Shown: positions 1 through 6,600 of the stretch, one piece after another
Numbering within the stretch: position 1 is the stretch's first letter
How the letters are laid out: each line of letters starts with the position of its first letter
Assembly: GCA_943914745.1 (NCBI GenBank)
Contig: CALUDF010000067.1
Span: 1-11,115 of the forward strand
Direction of reading: 5' to 3'
DNA: 11,115 nucleotides
Source: an uncultured Bacteriovorax sp.
Lineage (GTDB): Bacteria; Bdellovibrionota; Bacteriovoracia; Bacteriovoracales; Bacteriovoracaceae
Program-made: the position numbers and the translations under genes
The notes under the pieces: generated by a model
Told to the model about the DNA's origin: nothing
What the model saw: only the letters and a program-made list of their open reading frames with translations
Database searches by the model: none

Positions 1-453
1 GAAGTTCTCTTCTTTGATCCAGTCATGGAAAAATCTGATCTTCCTAACACCAGAAAAGTCACAGACCTAAAAGAGATCTTCTCTACTTGTGACATCGTCA
101 CCATCCACACCCCACTCCTTCCTCAAACTAAAGGAATGGTCACGGGTGAACTTCTAAACCTCATGAAAAAAGACGCCATCTTGATCAACGCCGCTCGCGG
201 TGGAATCGTGGATGAAGACGCGCTTTACTCACTTCTTAAAGAAAAGAAAATCAGATGTGCTGGTTTCGACGTTTTTGCCACTGAGCCTCTGCCAGCGGAC
301 TCAAAACTCATCGAACTAGATAACCTGATCATGTCTCCACACGTTGGTGCTTCGACAGAAGAGGCGCAATTCAGAGTCGGGGAAATGGCCGTTCATCAGA
401 TCAATGAATTTTTCGTGAACAATAACTTACTTAATGAAGTAAAAGGAAAGTAA
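1..453 (+). CDS. serA: D-2-hydroxyacid dehydrogenase, phosphoglycerate dehydrogenase (SerA) type, 3' part only
   Basis: The reading frame is open from the first base, so the N-terminal part lies outside the window and about 150 C-terminal residues are visible. They cover most of the NAD-binding Rossmann domain and the return to the catalytic domain. Visible marks of the D-isomer-specific 2-hydroxyacid dehydrogenases are an Asp after a hydrophobic strand (FFDP, fragment residue 6) for the NAD ribose, the signature NAARGGIVDEDAL with catalytic Arg66, Glu95 in ATEPLP and the catalytic His114 in SPHVGAST. SerA oxidises 3-phosphoglycerate to 3-phosphohydroxypyruvate, the first step of serine synthesis in the cytosol. 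The protein ends about 36 residues after the His, so it has no ACT regulatory domain and belongs to the short form. Another 2-hydroxyacid substrate cannot be excluded without the N-terminus. The stop codon shares one base with the purA start (TAATG), so the two are probably translationally coupled. Confidence 0.85.
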   Translation, partial: EVLFFDPVMEKSDLPNTRKVTDLKEIFSTCDIVTIHTPLLPQTKGMVTGELLNLMKKDAILINAARGGIVDEDALYSLLKEKKIRCAGFDVFATEPLPADSKLIELDNLIMSPHVGASTEEAQFRVGEMAVHQINEFFVNNNLLNEVKGK

Positions 454-1733
454 TGAAAACACTAGCGATTATCGGTGCTCAATGGGGTGATGAGGGCAAA
501 GGCAAAATCACCGACCTCTTAAGCGAAAAATGTGATGTGGTAGTCCGCTACCAAGGCGGAAACAACGCCGGTCACACCATCATCGTCGACGGAAAAAAAA
601 TTGTTCTTCACTTAATCCCTTCTGGAATCCTTCATGCTCACTGCGCTTCAGTCATCGGCCATGGAGTCGTGTTTGAACCGGAAGCTTTCCAAAAAGAGCT
701 TCAGAACGTGGCCGAAGCGGGAATTAAGGTGACATCAGAGAATTTAAAAATTTCTGAGAACGCAACTATCATTACCAGCTACAACAAACTCCTGGATGCT
801 GCCCGTGAGTCTCAAGGCTCTGTGAAAATCGGAACGACAGGAAAAGGAATCGGGCCAGCTTACGAAGATAAGGTGGGAAGACGAGCTGTCAAACTTAAAG
901 ACCTCTTTGATATGGAGAATCTCAAGAAGAAGCTTGCCAGAAACCTTGGTGAAAAAGAAATTCTCTTCAAGCACCGCTACAACATCGACTTCCCTTCAAT
1001 CGAAGAAGAGGCCGCAAGACTTTTTGAGCTTGGAAAAAAAGTGCAGCCATTCGTGTGTGACACTTTCTCTTTCCTTGACCAAGCTGTGCAAACAAAGAAA
1101 AAAATTCTTTTTGAAGGCGCTCAAGGAATTCTTCTCGACGTTGATTATGGGACATACCCATTCGTGACAAGCTCATCAACTTCACTTGGTGGGATTTACA
1201 CAGGTGCCGGAATTCCAGAGTCACACGTTCAAGAAGTCCTGGCGATCACAAAAGCCTACACGACAAGAGTTGGAGAAGGCCCATTTCCGACTGAACTCTT
1301 TGATGAAGTGGGAGAAAAAATCCAGACGATTGGAAAAGAGTTTGGAGCGACGACTGGAAGAAAGCGCCGCTGTGGATGGCTTGACCTGCCTCTTCTTAAA
1401 TACTCTGTGAAAGCCTCTAACCTGACTTCAATTGCACTGACGAAACTTGATATCCTTTGTGCCGTTGATGAACTAAAAGTCTGTGTGGCCTATGAGTACG
1501 AAGGAAAAAAAATCGAGTGTGCCTACCCGGGAATTGATCTTTACAAAGCCAAGCCTGTTTATAAAACGCTTAAGCCGTTTAAAGATGATTTCACGAATAA
1601 GACAAGTAATGATCTTTCTCCTGAGCTAAACGCTTACATCAAGGAAATTGAAACGTTCCTTGGAATCCCTGTGGGGATTTTAGCCTTTGGCCCGGAAAGA
1701 AAAGAAATCCTTTTTAGAAAAGACTACTTCTAA
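453..1733 (+). CDS. purA: Adenylosuccinate synthetase (PurA)
   Basis: This enzyme joins IMP and aspartate with GTP to make adenylosuccinate, the first committed step from IMP to AMP, in the cytosol. The 426-residue product is close to the usual 430. The N-terminus carries GAQWGDEGKGK with catalytic Asp13, followed by GGNNAGHT with catalytic His41. Further family blocks are GTTGKGIGPAYEDK (IMP binding, near residue 127), FEGAQGILLDVDYGTYPFVTSS, TRVGEGPFPTE and GATTGRKRRCGWLDL (the family more often has TGRPRRCGW), then TKLDIL and the GTP-site region LAFGPERKE near the C-terminus. The ATG overlaps the last base of the upstream stop codon, with AAAGGAAAG just before it as ribosome-binding site. 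It sits between the serA-type gene and a GNAT acetyltransferase with almost no spacing, so the three are read as one operon. All main catalytic motifs are intact. Confidence 0.97.
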   Translation: MKTLAIIGAQWGDEGKGKITDLLSEKCDVVVRYQGGNNAGHTIIVDGKKIVLHLIPSGILHAHCASVIGHGVVFEPEAFQKELQNVAEAGIKVTSENLKISENATIITSYNKLLDAARESQGSVKIGTTGKGIGPAYEDKVGRRAVKLKDLFDMENLKKKLARNLGEKEILFKHRYNIDFPSIEEEAARLFELGKKVQPFVCDTFSFLDQAVQTKKKILFEGAQGILLDVDYGTYPFVTSSSTSLGGIYTGAGIPESHVQEVLAITKAYTTRVGEGPFPTELFDEVGEKIQTIGKEFGATTGRKRRCGWLDLPLLKYSVKASNLTSIALTKLDILCAVDELKVCVAYEYEGKKIECAYPGIDLYKAKPVYKTLKPFKDDFTNKTSNDLSPELNAYIKEIETFLGIPVGILAFGPERKEILFRKDYF

Positions 1734-1734
1734 A

Positions 1735-2268
1735 ATGGCCCTCGAGATCAGACTCGCCACATACGAAGATATTACCGCTGTCATCGAACACGACAAAAGA
1801 CATATGAAGGAGCCGGGATTTAACGGCTCCTTGTCTCACCCCTTCCTTCCTGAACAAGAATTCGATTGGGACAAAAGAAAATCCGAGCGACTTCTCTCTT
1901 GGACCAAACCCATCACAGAAGAGGGATGGTCGAGAAGCTTCATCCTCATTGAAGATGGTACGGTTTTAGGACACGTGCACTTAAAAAATCTTTTTTCAGG
2001 AACACTTCACCGCGCTCAGCTCGGCATGGGATTAGAAATGGCTGCCCGAGGGAAAGGATATGGTAAGAAACTTCTGGAGCTCGCCATTTATTGGGCAAGG
2101 AAAAAAGAAAGCTTATATTGGATGGATCTTTCTTATTTTGCCCACAATATTCCGGCAAAAAAACTTTATACGTCTTGCGGTTTTAAGGAACTGTTTGTCT
2201 ATGAAGACAGGCTTAGAGTCGGCCATCACGTCATCGATGATGTCGTGATGACCTTGAAATTAAAATAA
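1735..2268 (+). CDS. GNAT-family N-acetyltransferase
   Basis: The 177-residue product has the GNAT fold: an N-terminal strand (IRLATYEDITAVIEHD), a central block GTVLGHVHLKNL, the acetyl-CoA pyrophosphate loop RGKGYG at residues 105-110 followed by a helix, and motif B NIPAKKLYTSCGF at 138-150. It should transfer an acetyl group from acetyl-CoA to an amine. The substrate cannot be read from the sequence. The ending HVIDDVVMTL recalls RimJ/RimL-like and small-molecule acetyltransferases. I chose the ATG one base after the purA stop. An in-frame ATG at 1687 would add 16 lysine-rich residues from inside purA that are not part of the fold. No strong Shine-Dalgarno is seen, in line with coupling to purA. 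The gene ends two bases from a convergent gene, with no terminator between them. Confidence 0.85.
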   Translation: MALEIRLATYEDITAVIEHDKRHMKEPGFNGSLSHPFLPEQEFDWDKRKSERLLSWTKPITEEGWSRSFILIEDGTVLGHVHLKNLFSGTLHRAQLGMGLEMAARGKGYGKKLLELAIYWARKKESLYWMDLSYFAHNIPAKKLYTSCGFKELFVYEDRLRVGHHVIDDVVMTLKLK

Positions 2269-2270
2269 AA

Positions 2271-2891
2271 TCAGGTAACGCTAGCGATATTATAGGCGTA
2301 AACGGCAAACACTGTTCCGATCGTTCCCAAAGTCGCCATCACATAGAAAAAAGTTTTTTGAAGTTCTTCTTTCTTAACAACTAAACTGATAGCTCCCATA
2401 ACCAGACATAGCTGGAAGAAAAGATTAGAGAAGTCGAATTGATCCCCTGCTCTTCCCAGGATCTCAATTTTTTCTTCGTACTCTTTTGCTCCGATAACTT
2501 GCCCAAGCTTTCCATCAACTTCCTGGGCCCACTCAGCTTCTGTGAGCTTGCTTGAACCAACAAGAATTTCTTTTTTCTCTTTCGCGTAACGCGCAAGCTT
2601 CTTATTTAACTTTTCTGTATGGGTTTTAAGCTTCATGACTACTGGATCAGTTTCATCTTTTCCTTCCGTCATCGTTTCAATCAGGTCGCGCTGACCTTCG
2701 ATATTAGTTTCGCGGATGCTTTTTGCTTGATACCACAAGTAGGCATTGGCCTTCTCGTTGATGTACTTAATCTCATCTTCTCCGTATTTCCCAGCGAACA
2801 TGTCTCCTACTGCCATAATGGCAGCGAAAATCGCGATCAAGACCCCACATTTAATTTCAAAACTAAGACCCTCTGTTGTTTCTTCAGTCAT
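2271..2891 (-). CDS. DUF4337-like membrane protein of unknown function
   Basis: The 206-residue protein has one hydrophobic segment near the N-terminus (about 16-34), a charged central part of some 115 residues rich in Lys and Glu and probably helical (about 37-148), and two hydrophobic segments at the C-terminus (about 154-172 and 180-202). The sequence KANAYLWYQAKSIRE just after the first membrane segment resembles the conserved W-x-YQAKS block of DUF4337 proteins. I recognise this by eye and no function is established for the family. It is a predicted inner-membrane protein. The start has GGGGA a few bases upstream and a plausible sigma-70 promoter lies before it. It appears to be a single-gene unit, divergent from the L,D-transpeptidase at 2998 and convergent with the acetyltransferase. 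Confidence 0.75.
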   Translation of the reverse strand: MTEETTEGLSFEIKCGVLIAIFAAIMAVGDMFAGKYGEDEIKYINEKANAYLWYQAKSIRETNIEGQRDLIETMTEGKDETDPVVMKLKTHTEKLNKKLARYAKEKKEILVGSSKLTEAEWAQEVDGKLGQVIGAKEYEEKIEILGRAGDQFDFSNLFFQLCLVMGAISLVVKKEELQKTFFYVMATLGTIGTVFAVYAYNIASVT

Positions 2892-2921
2892 ACATTCCCC
2901 ATGTAAGTTGCGTTTTTTAAT

Positions 2922-2949
2922 ATTCTATTTTGCAAACAAAAATATTCAA
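2922..2949 (-). promoter_or_regulatory. Predicted sigma-70 promoter for the DUF4337-like gene
   Basis: Read on the minus strand, TTGAAT (complement of 2944-2949) and TAGAAT (complement of 2922-2927) are separated by 16 bases. They match the consensus at 4 and 5 of 6 positions. Transcription would start near 2914, giving a short leader of about 23 bases with GGGGA before the ATG. The region is very A/T-rich, so chance matches are easy. I found no comparably good promoter for the divergent gene at 2998. Confidence 0.45.
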
Positions 2950-2997
2950 GAAAAAAAATATCGAGGCAACAAAGAAAAACTTTGCTAGCTTTTAATT

Positions 2998-3516
2998 ATG
3001 AAAAAGATAATTACATTATTCTTTAGCCTTTTCATTATCCCCTACGAAACCCGCGCTTATCAAGTGGATGAAGTCCGTGTTTACAAATTAAGACACAGAA
3101 TGGAGATGCTCTACCAAGGAGAAATCACCAAGGTCTACACCGTTATGCTTAGTCGCGGAGGCATGGCCCCTAAAAGGCGTGAAGGAGACAAGCTTGTCCC
3201 GGAAGGCGAATACCGCTTTGATTATAAAAACCCTTACTCCAGTTTTTATAAGTCGATTCATATCAATTACCCAAACCCTGAAGACGTGGCCCGCGCTCGG
3301 GAGATGAGAGTGAATCCCGGCTTTGATATTTTCCTGCATGGAATGCCCACGTATTTCAGCGAGCTCTCCATTGTCTTAGACGATCATTCATTAGAAATTT
3401 TATTTCCCGGAGTTGGAAAAGACTGGACGGCAGGTTGTATTGCTTTAACCAATAAAGAGATGCAAGAGGTGTGGGATAACCTGGAGCCACCAGTGAAAAT
3501 AACGATCTATCATTGA
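2998..3516 (+). CDS. Secreted L,D-transpeptidase (YkuD domain), first of two paralogs
   Basis: The 172-residue product begins with a signal peptide (MKK, a hydrophobic core, likely cleavage after ARA at residue 20) and is otherwise a single YkuD catalytic domain. Key marks are EGDKLVPEGEY near 62-72, the histidine block IFLHGMP with His114, and the nucleophile block DWTAGCIALTN with Cys147. The T-x-GC form, in place of the common SHGC, is typical of YafK-like L,D-transpeptidases. Such enzymes act in the periplasm, making 3-3 peptidoglycan crosslinks, exchanging D-amino acids or attaching proteins. The exact reaction cannot be told here. No Shine-Dalgarno precedes the ATG, but this start is the one that supplies the signal peptide. 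The last 7 bases overlap the end of the convergent xdhC. A paralog lies at 8170-8709, beyond the xdh operon. Confidence 0.9.
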   Translation: MKKIITLFFSLFIIPYETRAYQVDEVRVYKLRHRMEMLYQGEITKVYTVMLSRGGMAPKRREGDKLVPEGEYRFDYKNPYSSFYKSIHINYPNPEDVARAREMRVNPGFDIFLHGMPTYFSELSIVLDDHSLEILFPGVGKDWTAGCIALTNKEMQEVWDNLEPPVKITIYH

Positions 3517-4280
3517 TCGCGGTACTTGATTAATTGGGCCGCGATAGAAAGGGCGATTTCAGCGGGAGTGTTATTTCCAAAAGGCTCACCGATTGGGCAA
3601 TGAAGTTTTTTAATCCACTCATCGCTAATCCCGTGCTTTTTTAAGTCCGAGCGAATGACTGCTGCTTTTTGATCGCTGCCGATCACTCCTATATAAGGAA
3701 AAACATCTCTTTCCATCGCTGCAATAAGAATAGGTACATCAAACGCATGCCCCATCGTCATTGACGCAATAAAAGTATGTGGACTTAATCTCTCCACTAC
3801 GTCTTTCATGCTCTCTGCCTGGATCTTTGTGAGCTTATGGTGCTCAGGAAGTTTATCCAGCCAATCCTCACGAGGGTCAACACATGTGATAGAGCACTCC
3901 AGTTTTACAAGCACTCTCACAACTTCCTGGGCCACATGACCTGCTCCAAAAATGGCGATCTCCCAGGTCGGCTTCCTTTGAACAAGCTCAAAGAAAAAAC
4001 TCACGACTCCACCACAAGTCATTTTGATGTCGGTCTGTAAGTTCCAATCAGCGTAATCAAATGACTGGTTCGTCTTAAGCATTGCCTTGGCATGGGCAAT
4101 CACCCGCTCTTCCACTTTTCCACCGCCAATCGTCCCGTCAAGATATCCTTCAGTGCCAACTAAAATCTTCGCCCCTATTTCCTGAGGGGCACTTCCCTTA
4201 GTCTTAACCAAAGTGGCCACAACAAAACTCTCTCCTTTGTTTTGAAGTTCATGAATGCGCTCAAGCATCGTCTTACTCAT
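3510..4280 (-). CDS. xdhC: Xanthine dehydrogenase accessory protein XdhC
   Basis: XdhC binds the molybdenum cofactor, protects it and helps its sulfuration, then hands it to XdhB. It is not part of the final enzyme. From the ATG at 4280 the product has 256 residues. It shows both XdhC domains: the N-terminal part with TKGSAPQEIGAKILV, GTIGGGKVEE and DIKMTCGG, and the C-terminal Rossmann part with AIFGAGHVAQEVVRVL, GVIGSDQKAAVIRSDL and PIGEPFGNNTPAEIALSIAAQL. The ATG lies inside the end of xdhB (ATGAGTAA, an 8-base overlap) with GGAG ten bases upstream. A TTG at 4289 is possible but would sit almost on that ribosome-binding site. As third gene of xdhABC it is probably translated by coupling. 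No cysteine desulfurase gene, the usual sulfur donor, is in the window. Confidence 0.95.
   Translation of the reverse strand: MSKTMLERIHELQNKGESFVVATLVKTKGSAPQEIGAKILVGTEGYLDGTIGGGKVEERVIAHAKAMLKTNQSFDYADWNLQTDIKMTCGGVVSFFFELVQRKPTWEIAIFGAGHVAQEVVRVLVKLECSITCVDPREDWLDKLPEHHKLTKIQAESMKDVVERLSPHTFIASMTMGHAFDVPILIAAMERDVFPYIGVIGSDQKAAVIRSDLKKHGISDEWIKKLHCPIGEPFGNNTPAEIALSIAAQLIKYRDQ
3516..3545. repeat. Inverted repeat at the transpeptidase-xdhC convergent junction
   Basis: ATCGCGG (3516-3522) and CCGCGAT (3539-3545) are perfect inverted copies separated by 16 bases, right where the two convergent coding regions overlap and inside the last codons of xdhC. Neither side has a T-tract, so it is not a standard intrinsic terminator. 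It could form a 3'-end stabilising hairpin on either mRNA, or be chance. Confidence 0.4.
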
Positions 4281-6600
4281 AGCGAGCAAGCTCCATTAAG
4301 ATCACTTCATTGGTCGCAGGACTCGTAATATGTGGAAGAGTCTCATGACTTCTATAAGAGAGAGCGTTTTTCACTGCCGTCCACACGCTCGTTCCCAAAA
4401 GAAGAGGTGGCTCTCCCACCGCTTTTGACCTCATCACGTTTCTTGTATTCGTATGATTTTCTAAAAGCTCAATATTGAATACTCTCGGCGTATCCTGGAT
4501 ATTTGGAATTTTATAAGTTGTTGGACTATGGGCCAGAAGCTTTCCTGATTCATGATAGAAAAGGTTTTCCGTCGTCACCCACCCCATGCCTTGAACGAAG
4601 GCCCCTGAAACTTGTCCCACATCAATGCCTGGATTAATCGGACGCCCAAGATCCATCAAAATATCAGTGCGCAGGACTTTTAACTCTCCCGTGTACTCAT
4701 CCACTTCAATCTCACTGACGGCCGCACCATTGGTGAAATAATTAAACGCACGTCCCTGGGCCGTGTTCTTATCAAATCCCAAATCCGGAGTTTTATAAAA
4801 AGCGTAACCAGCAAGCGAGAATTGATTCAGATAGGCCTGCTTTAATAAATCTCTAAAGGCCATTTTCTTATTTGTTTTTTTATCGACTACTTCGCTATCA
4901 ACGAACACAATGTGCGAAAGATCCACTTTGGCATCAACTGGTGGCATGGTCTTAATGGCATCGTACTGAATGCCAGAATTATGAAGCTCATTAAAAACCC
5001 AACGAAGAGTCAGAAGTAAACTCTCGCATGCCTTTAAAACAGCTCCCCCATTGATATCTGCTCCCGATGAAGCGGCCGTAGGTGAAGTATTATGATTTTT
5101 CTCTGTCGATGTCGCCATCATGACAACGTTCTTATGAGGAATGCCAAATGAGTGAGCAGCAATCTGCTGCATCTTCGTATTCACCCCTTGCCCCATCTCT
5201 GTCGCTCCGGTTGAAACCTGTGCCGTTCCATCCAAATGAAGATTGACGAGAGCATTTCCCTGATTCAAGAACTTCGTCGTAAAGGCAATCCCGAACTTCG
5301 CCCCTGTCATCGAGAGACCACGAAGCTTGCCGTTTTTCTCTTGGTTGAATTTCGCGATTTCAGCTCTTCTCGTTTGATAACTGCTACTCTTATGAAGCTT
5401 CTCAAAAATCTCCGGAAGCACGTTGTGCTCGACTTCTTGATTATAAGGAGTCACGTTCCTGTCGTGAGTCCCATAGAGGTTTAATTTCCTCACTTCATAG
5501 GCATCTTTCTTCAAATGAAAAGCAATGTCTTCAACAATGCTCTCCATCGTCATATTCCCTTGAGGTCCACCAAAACCTCTGAAGGCCGTGTTGGAATGCT
5601 GGTTCGTACGAACCGCTTTCCCCTCGATAAAACAATGCTCTAAATAATAACATCCATCCGCATGGAACATGGCCCGATCCAAAATCGACGGAGTCAAATC
5701 CACATACGCTCCACCGTTGGCGTAGATATGGACCTTGAGCGCGGAAATACGCCCTTCATTATCAAAGCCCACTTCATAAAAATTCTTAAACGGATGGCGC
5801 TTTCCCGTCATCATCATGTCGTCGTCTTTAGTTAAAGCAAGCCTTGCCGGACGATTCAATTTATAAGCGACAAGTCCCGCTATCGCCGCAAAATGCGCAG
5901 CCTGGGATTCTTTCCCGCCAAAGCCTCCGCCCATTCTCTTAACCACACAAACCACTTGCGAGTAATCAAGCCCTAAAGCGTGGGCCACGACGTGCTGGGT
6001 TTCTGTCGGGTGCTGGGAAGATGAGTGAACTTCGATCTGGCCATTTTCTAATGGATAAGCAATTGTCGCCTGCGACTCCATATAAAAATGCTCTTGCCCT
6101 CCACACTCGAAAGCTCCCTTTAAAACATGCGGGGCCTTCTTAAGTGCCTCTTCCACGTTTCCTCGGACAAAGGGTTTCGCCTCACATAGAAAGGCTTTTT
6201 TCTCAATCGCCTCATCAATCGAAAGAAGTGGCTTTTCTTCTCTCACTGAAATCTTAACGAACTTCTTCACTTTGTTAAATGTCTCTTCATCGCGGCAAGC
6301 GACGACACAAACAGGCTCGTCTATGTAACCAATCTTTTCAAAAGCGAGCACTGGCTGCTCAGGAACAATCGTCCCCCAGTTATTATGAGGAATGTCTTTT
6401 GCGGTAAAGACCCCAAAGACTCCATCCATCTTTAAGACATCATCAAACTCAATCTTGGTGATGCTTCCCGCACACACTGGAGCCCCAATGACTCCCGCAT
6501 AGACTTCATTCTTTAATTTCGACCTGTCATCAATGAAGACACTGCTTCCTGTGACGTGGCCCACGGCCGAATCATGGTGAACACTTTTTCCCACACTCAC
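4273..6600 (-). CDS. xdhB: Xanthine dehydrogenase, molybdopterin-binding subunit XdhB
   Basis: The 775-residue protein is the large molybdenum subunit that hydroxylates hypoxanthine and xanthine to urate. Substrate-pocket residues, placed by aligning from memory with the bovine enzyme, are all present: Glu231 in GGFGGKES (bovine Glu802), Arg309 in ILDRAMFH (Arg880), Phe343 in FRGFGGPQ (Phe914), Phe440-Thr441 in GIAFTTKF (Phe1009-Thr1010) and the catalytic base Glu730 in KAVGEPP (Glu1261). Aldehyde oxidases lack the first two, so a true xanthine dehydrogenase is predicted. Molybdopterin-contact blocks include GGQEHFYMES, TEMGQG and SPTAASSGADINGG. Residues about 541-580 form a loop longer than in the mammalian enzyme. 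The start is a GTG overlapping the xdhA stop by 4 bases (GTGA), preceded by a textbook GGAGG at 6607-6611. The first ATG comes far too late to replace it. Confidence 0.97.
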   Translation of the reverse strand: MSVGKSVHHDSAVGHVTGSSVFIDDRSKLKNEVYAGVIGAPVCAGSITKIEFDDVLKMDGVFGVFTAKDIPHNNWGTIVPEQPVLAFEKIGYIDEPVCVVACRDEETFNKVKKFVKISVREEKPLLSIDEAIEKKAFLCEAKPFVRGNVEEALKKAPHVLKGAFECGGQEHFYMESQATIAYPLENGQIEVHSSSQHPTETQHVVAHALGLDYSQVVCVVKRMGGGFGGKESQAAHFAAIAGLVAYKLNRPARLALTKDDDMMMTGKRHPFKNFYEVGFDNEGRISALKVHIYANGGAYVDLTPSILDRAMFHADGCYYLEHCFIEGKAVRTNQHSNTAFRGFGGPQGNMTMESIVEDIAFHLKKDAYEVRKLNLYGTHDRNVTPYNQEVEHNVLPEIFEKLHKSSSYQTRRAEIAKFNQEKNGKLRGLSMTGAKFGIAFTTKFLNQGNALVNLHLDGTAQVSTGATEMGQGVNTKMQQIAAHSFGIPHKNVVMMATSTEKNHNTSPTAASSGADINGGAVLKACESLLLTLRWVFNELHNSGIQYDAIKTMPPVDAKVDLSHIVFVDSEVVDKKTNKKMAFRDLLKQAYLNQFSLAGYAFYKTPDLGFDKNTAQGRAFNYFTNGAAVSEIEVDEYTGELKVLRTDILMDLGRPINPGIDVGQVSGAFVQGMGWVTTENLFYHESGKLLAHSPTTYKIPNIQDTPRVFNIELLENHTNTRNVMRSKAVGEPPLLLGTSVWTAVKNALSYRSHETLPHITSPATNEVILMELARYE

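Noticed and set aside
907..1410. Open frames on both strands within purA (744-974 minus, 907-1167 plus, 967-1224 minus, 1186-1410 plus)
   Set aside because: They lie fully inside a well-conserved gene, have no ribosome-binding sites or recognisable domains, and arise from the base composition of purA.
1687..1734. Earlier in-frame ATG for the GNAT acetyltransferase at 1687
   Set aside because: It lies inside purA and would add 16 lysine-rich residues before the normal N-terminal strand of the fold. The ATG at 1735, one base after the purA stop, fits an operon junction better.
2892..2997. A sigma-70 promoter for the first L,D-transpeptidase (for example TTGCAA at 2930-2935)
   Set aside because: No -10 box of acceptable quality lies at 16-18 bases. 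The A-rich sequence gives many poor matches, so I do not list one.
4281..4289. TTG start at 4289 for xdhC
   Set aside because: The GGAG site ends only one or two bases before it, while the ATG at 4280 has that site ten bases upstream and starts inside the xdhB stop overlap.
4273..6600. XdhB as an aldehyde oxidase or CO dehydrogenase large subunit
   Set aside because: The Glu and Arg that bind purines are present (Glu231, Arg309), and the CO dehydrogenase active-site loop with its special cysteine is not seen.
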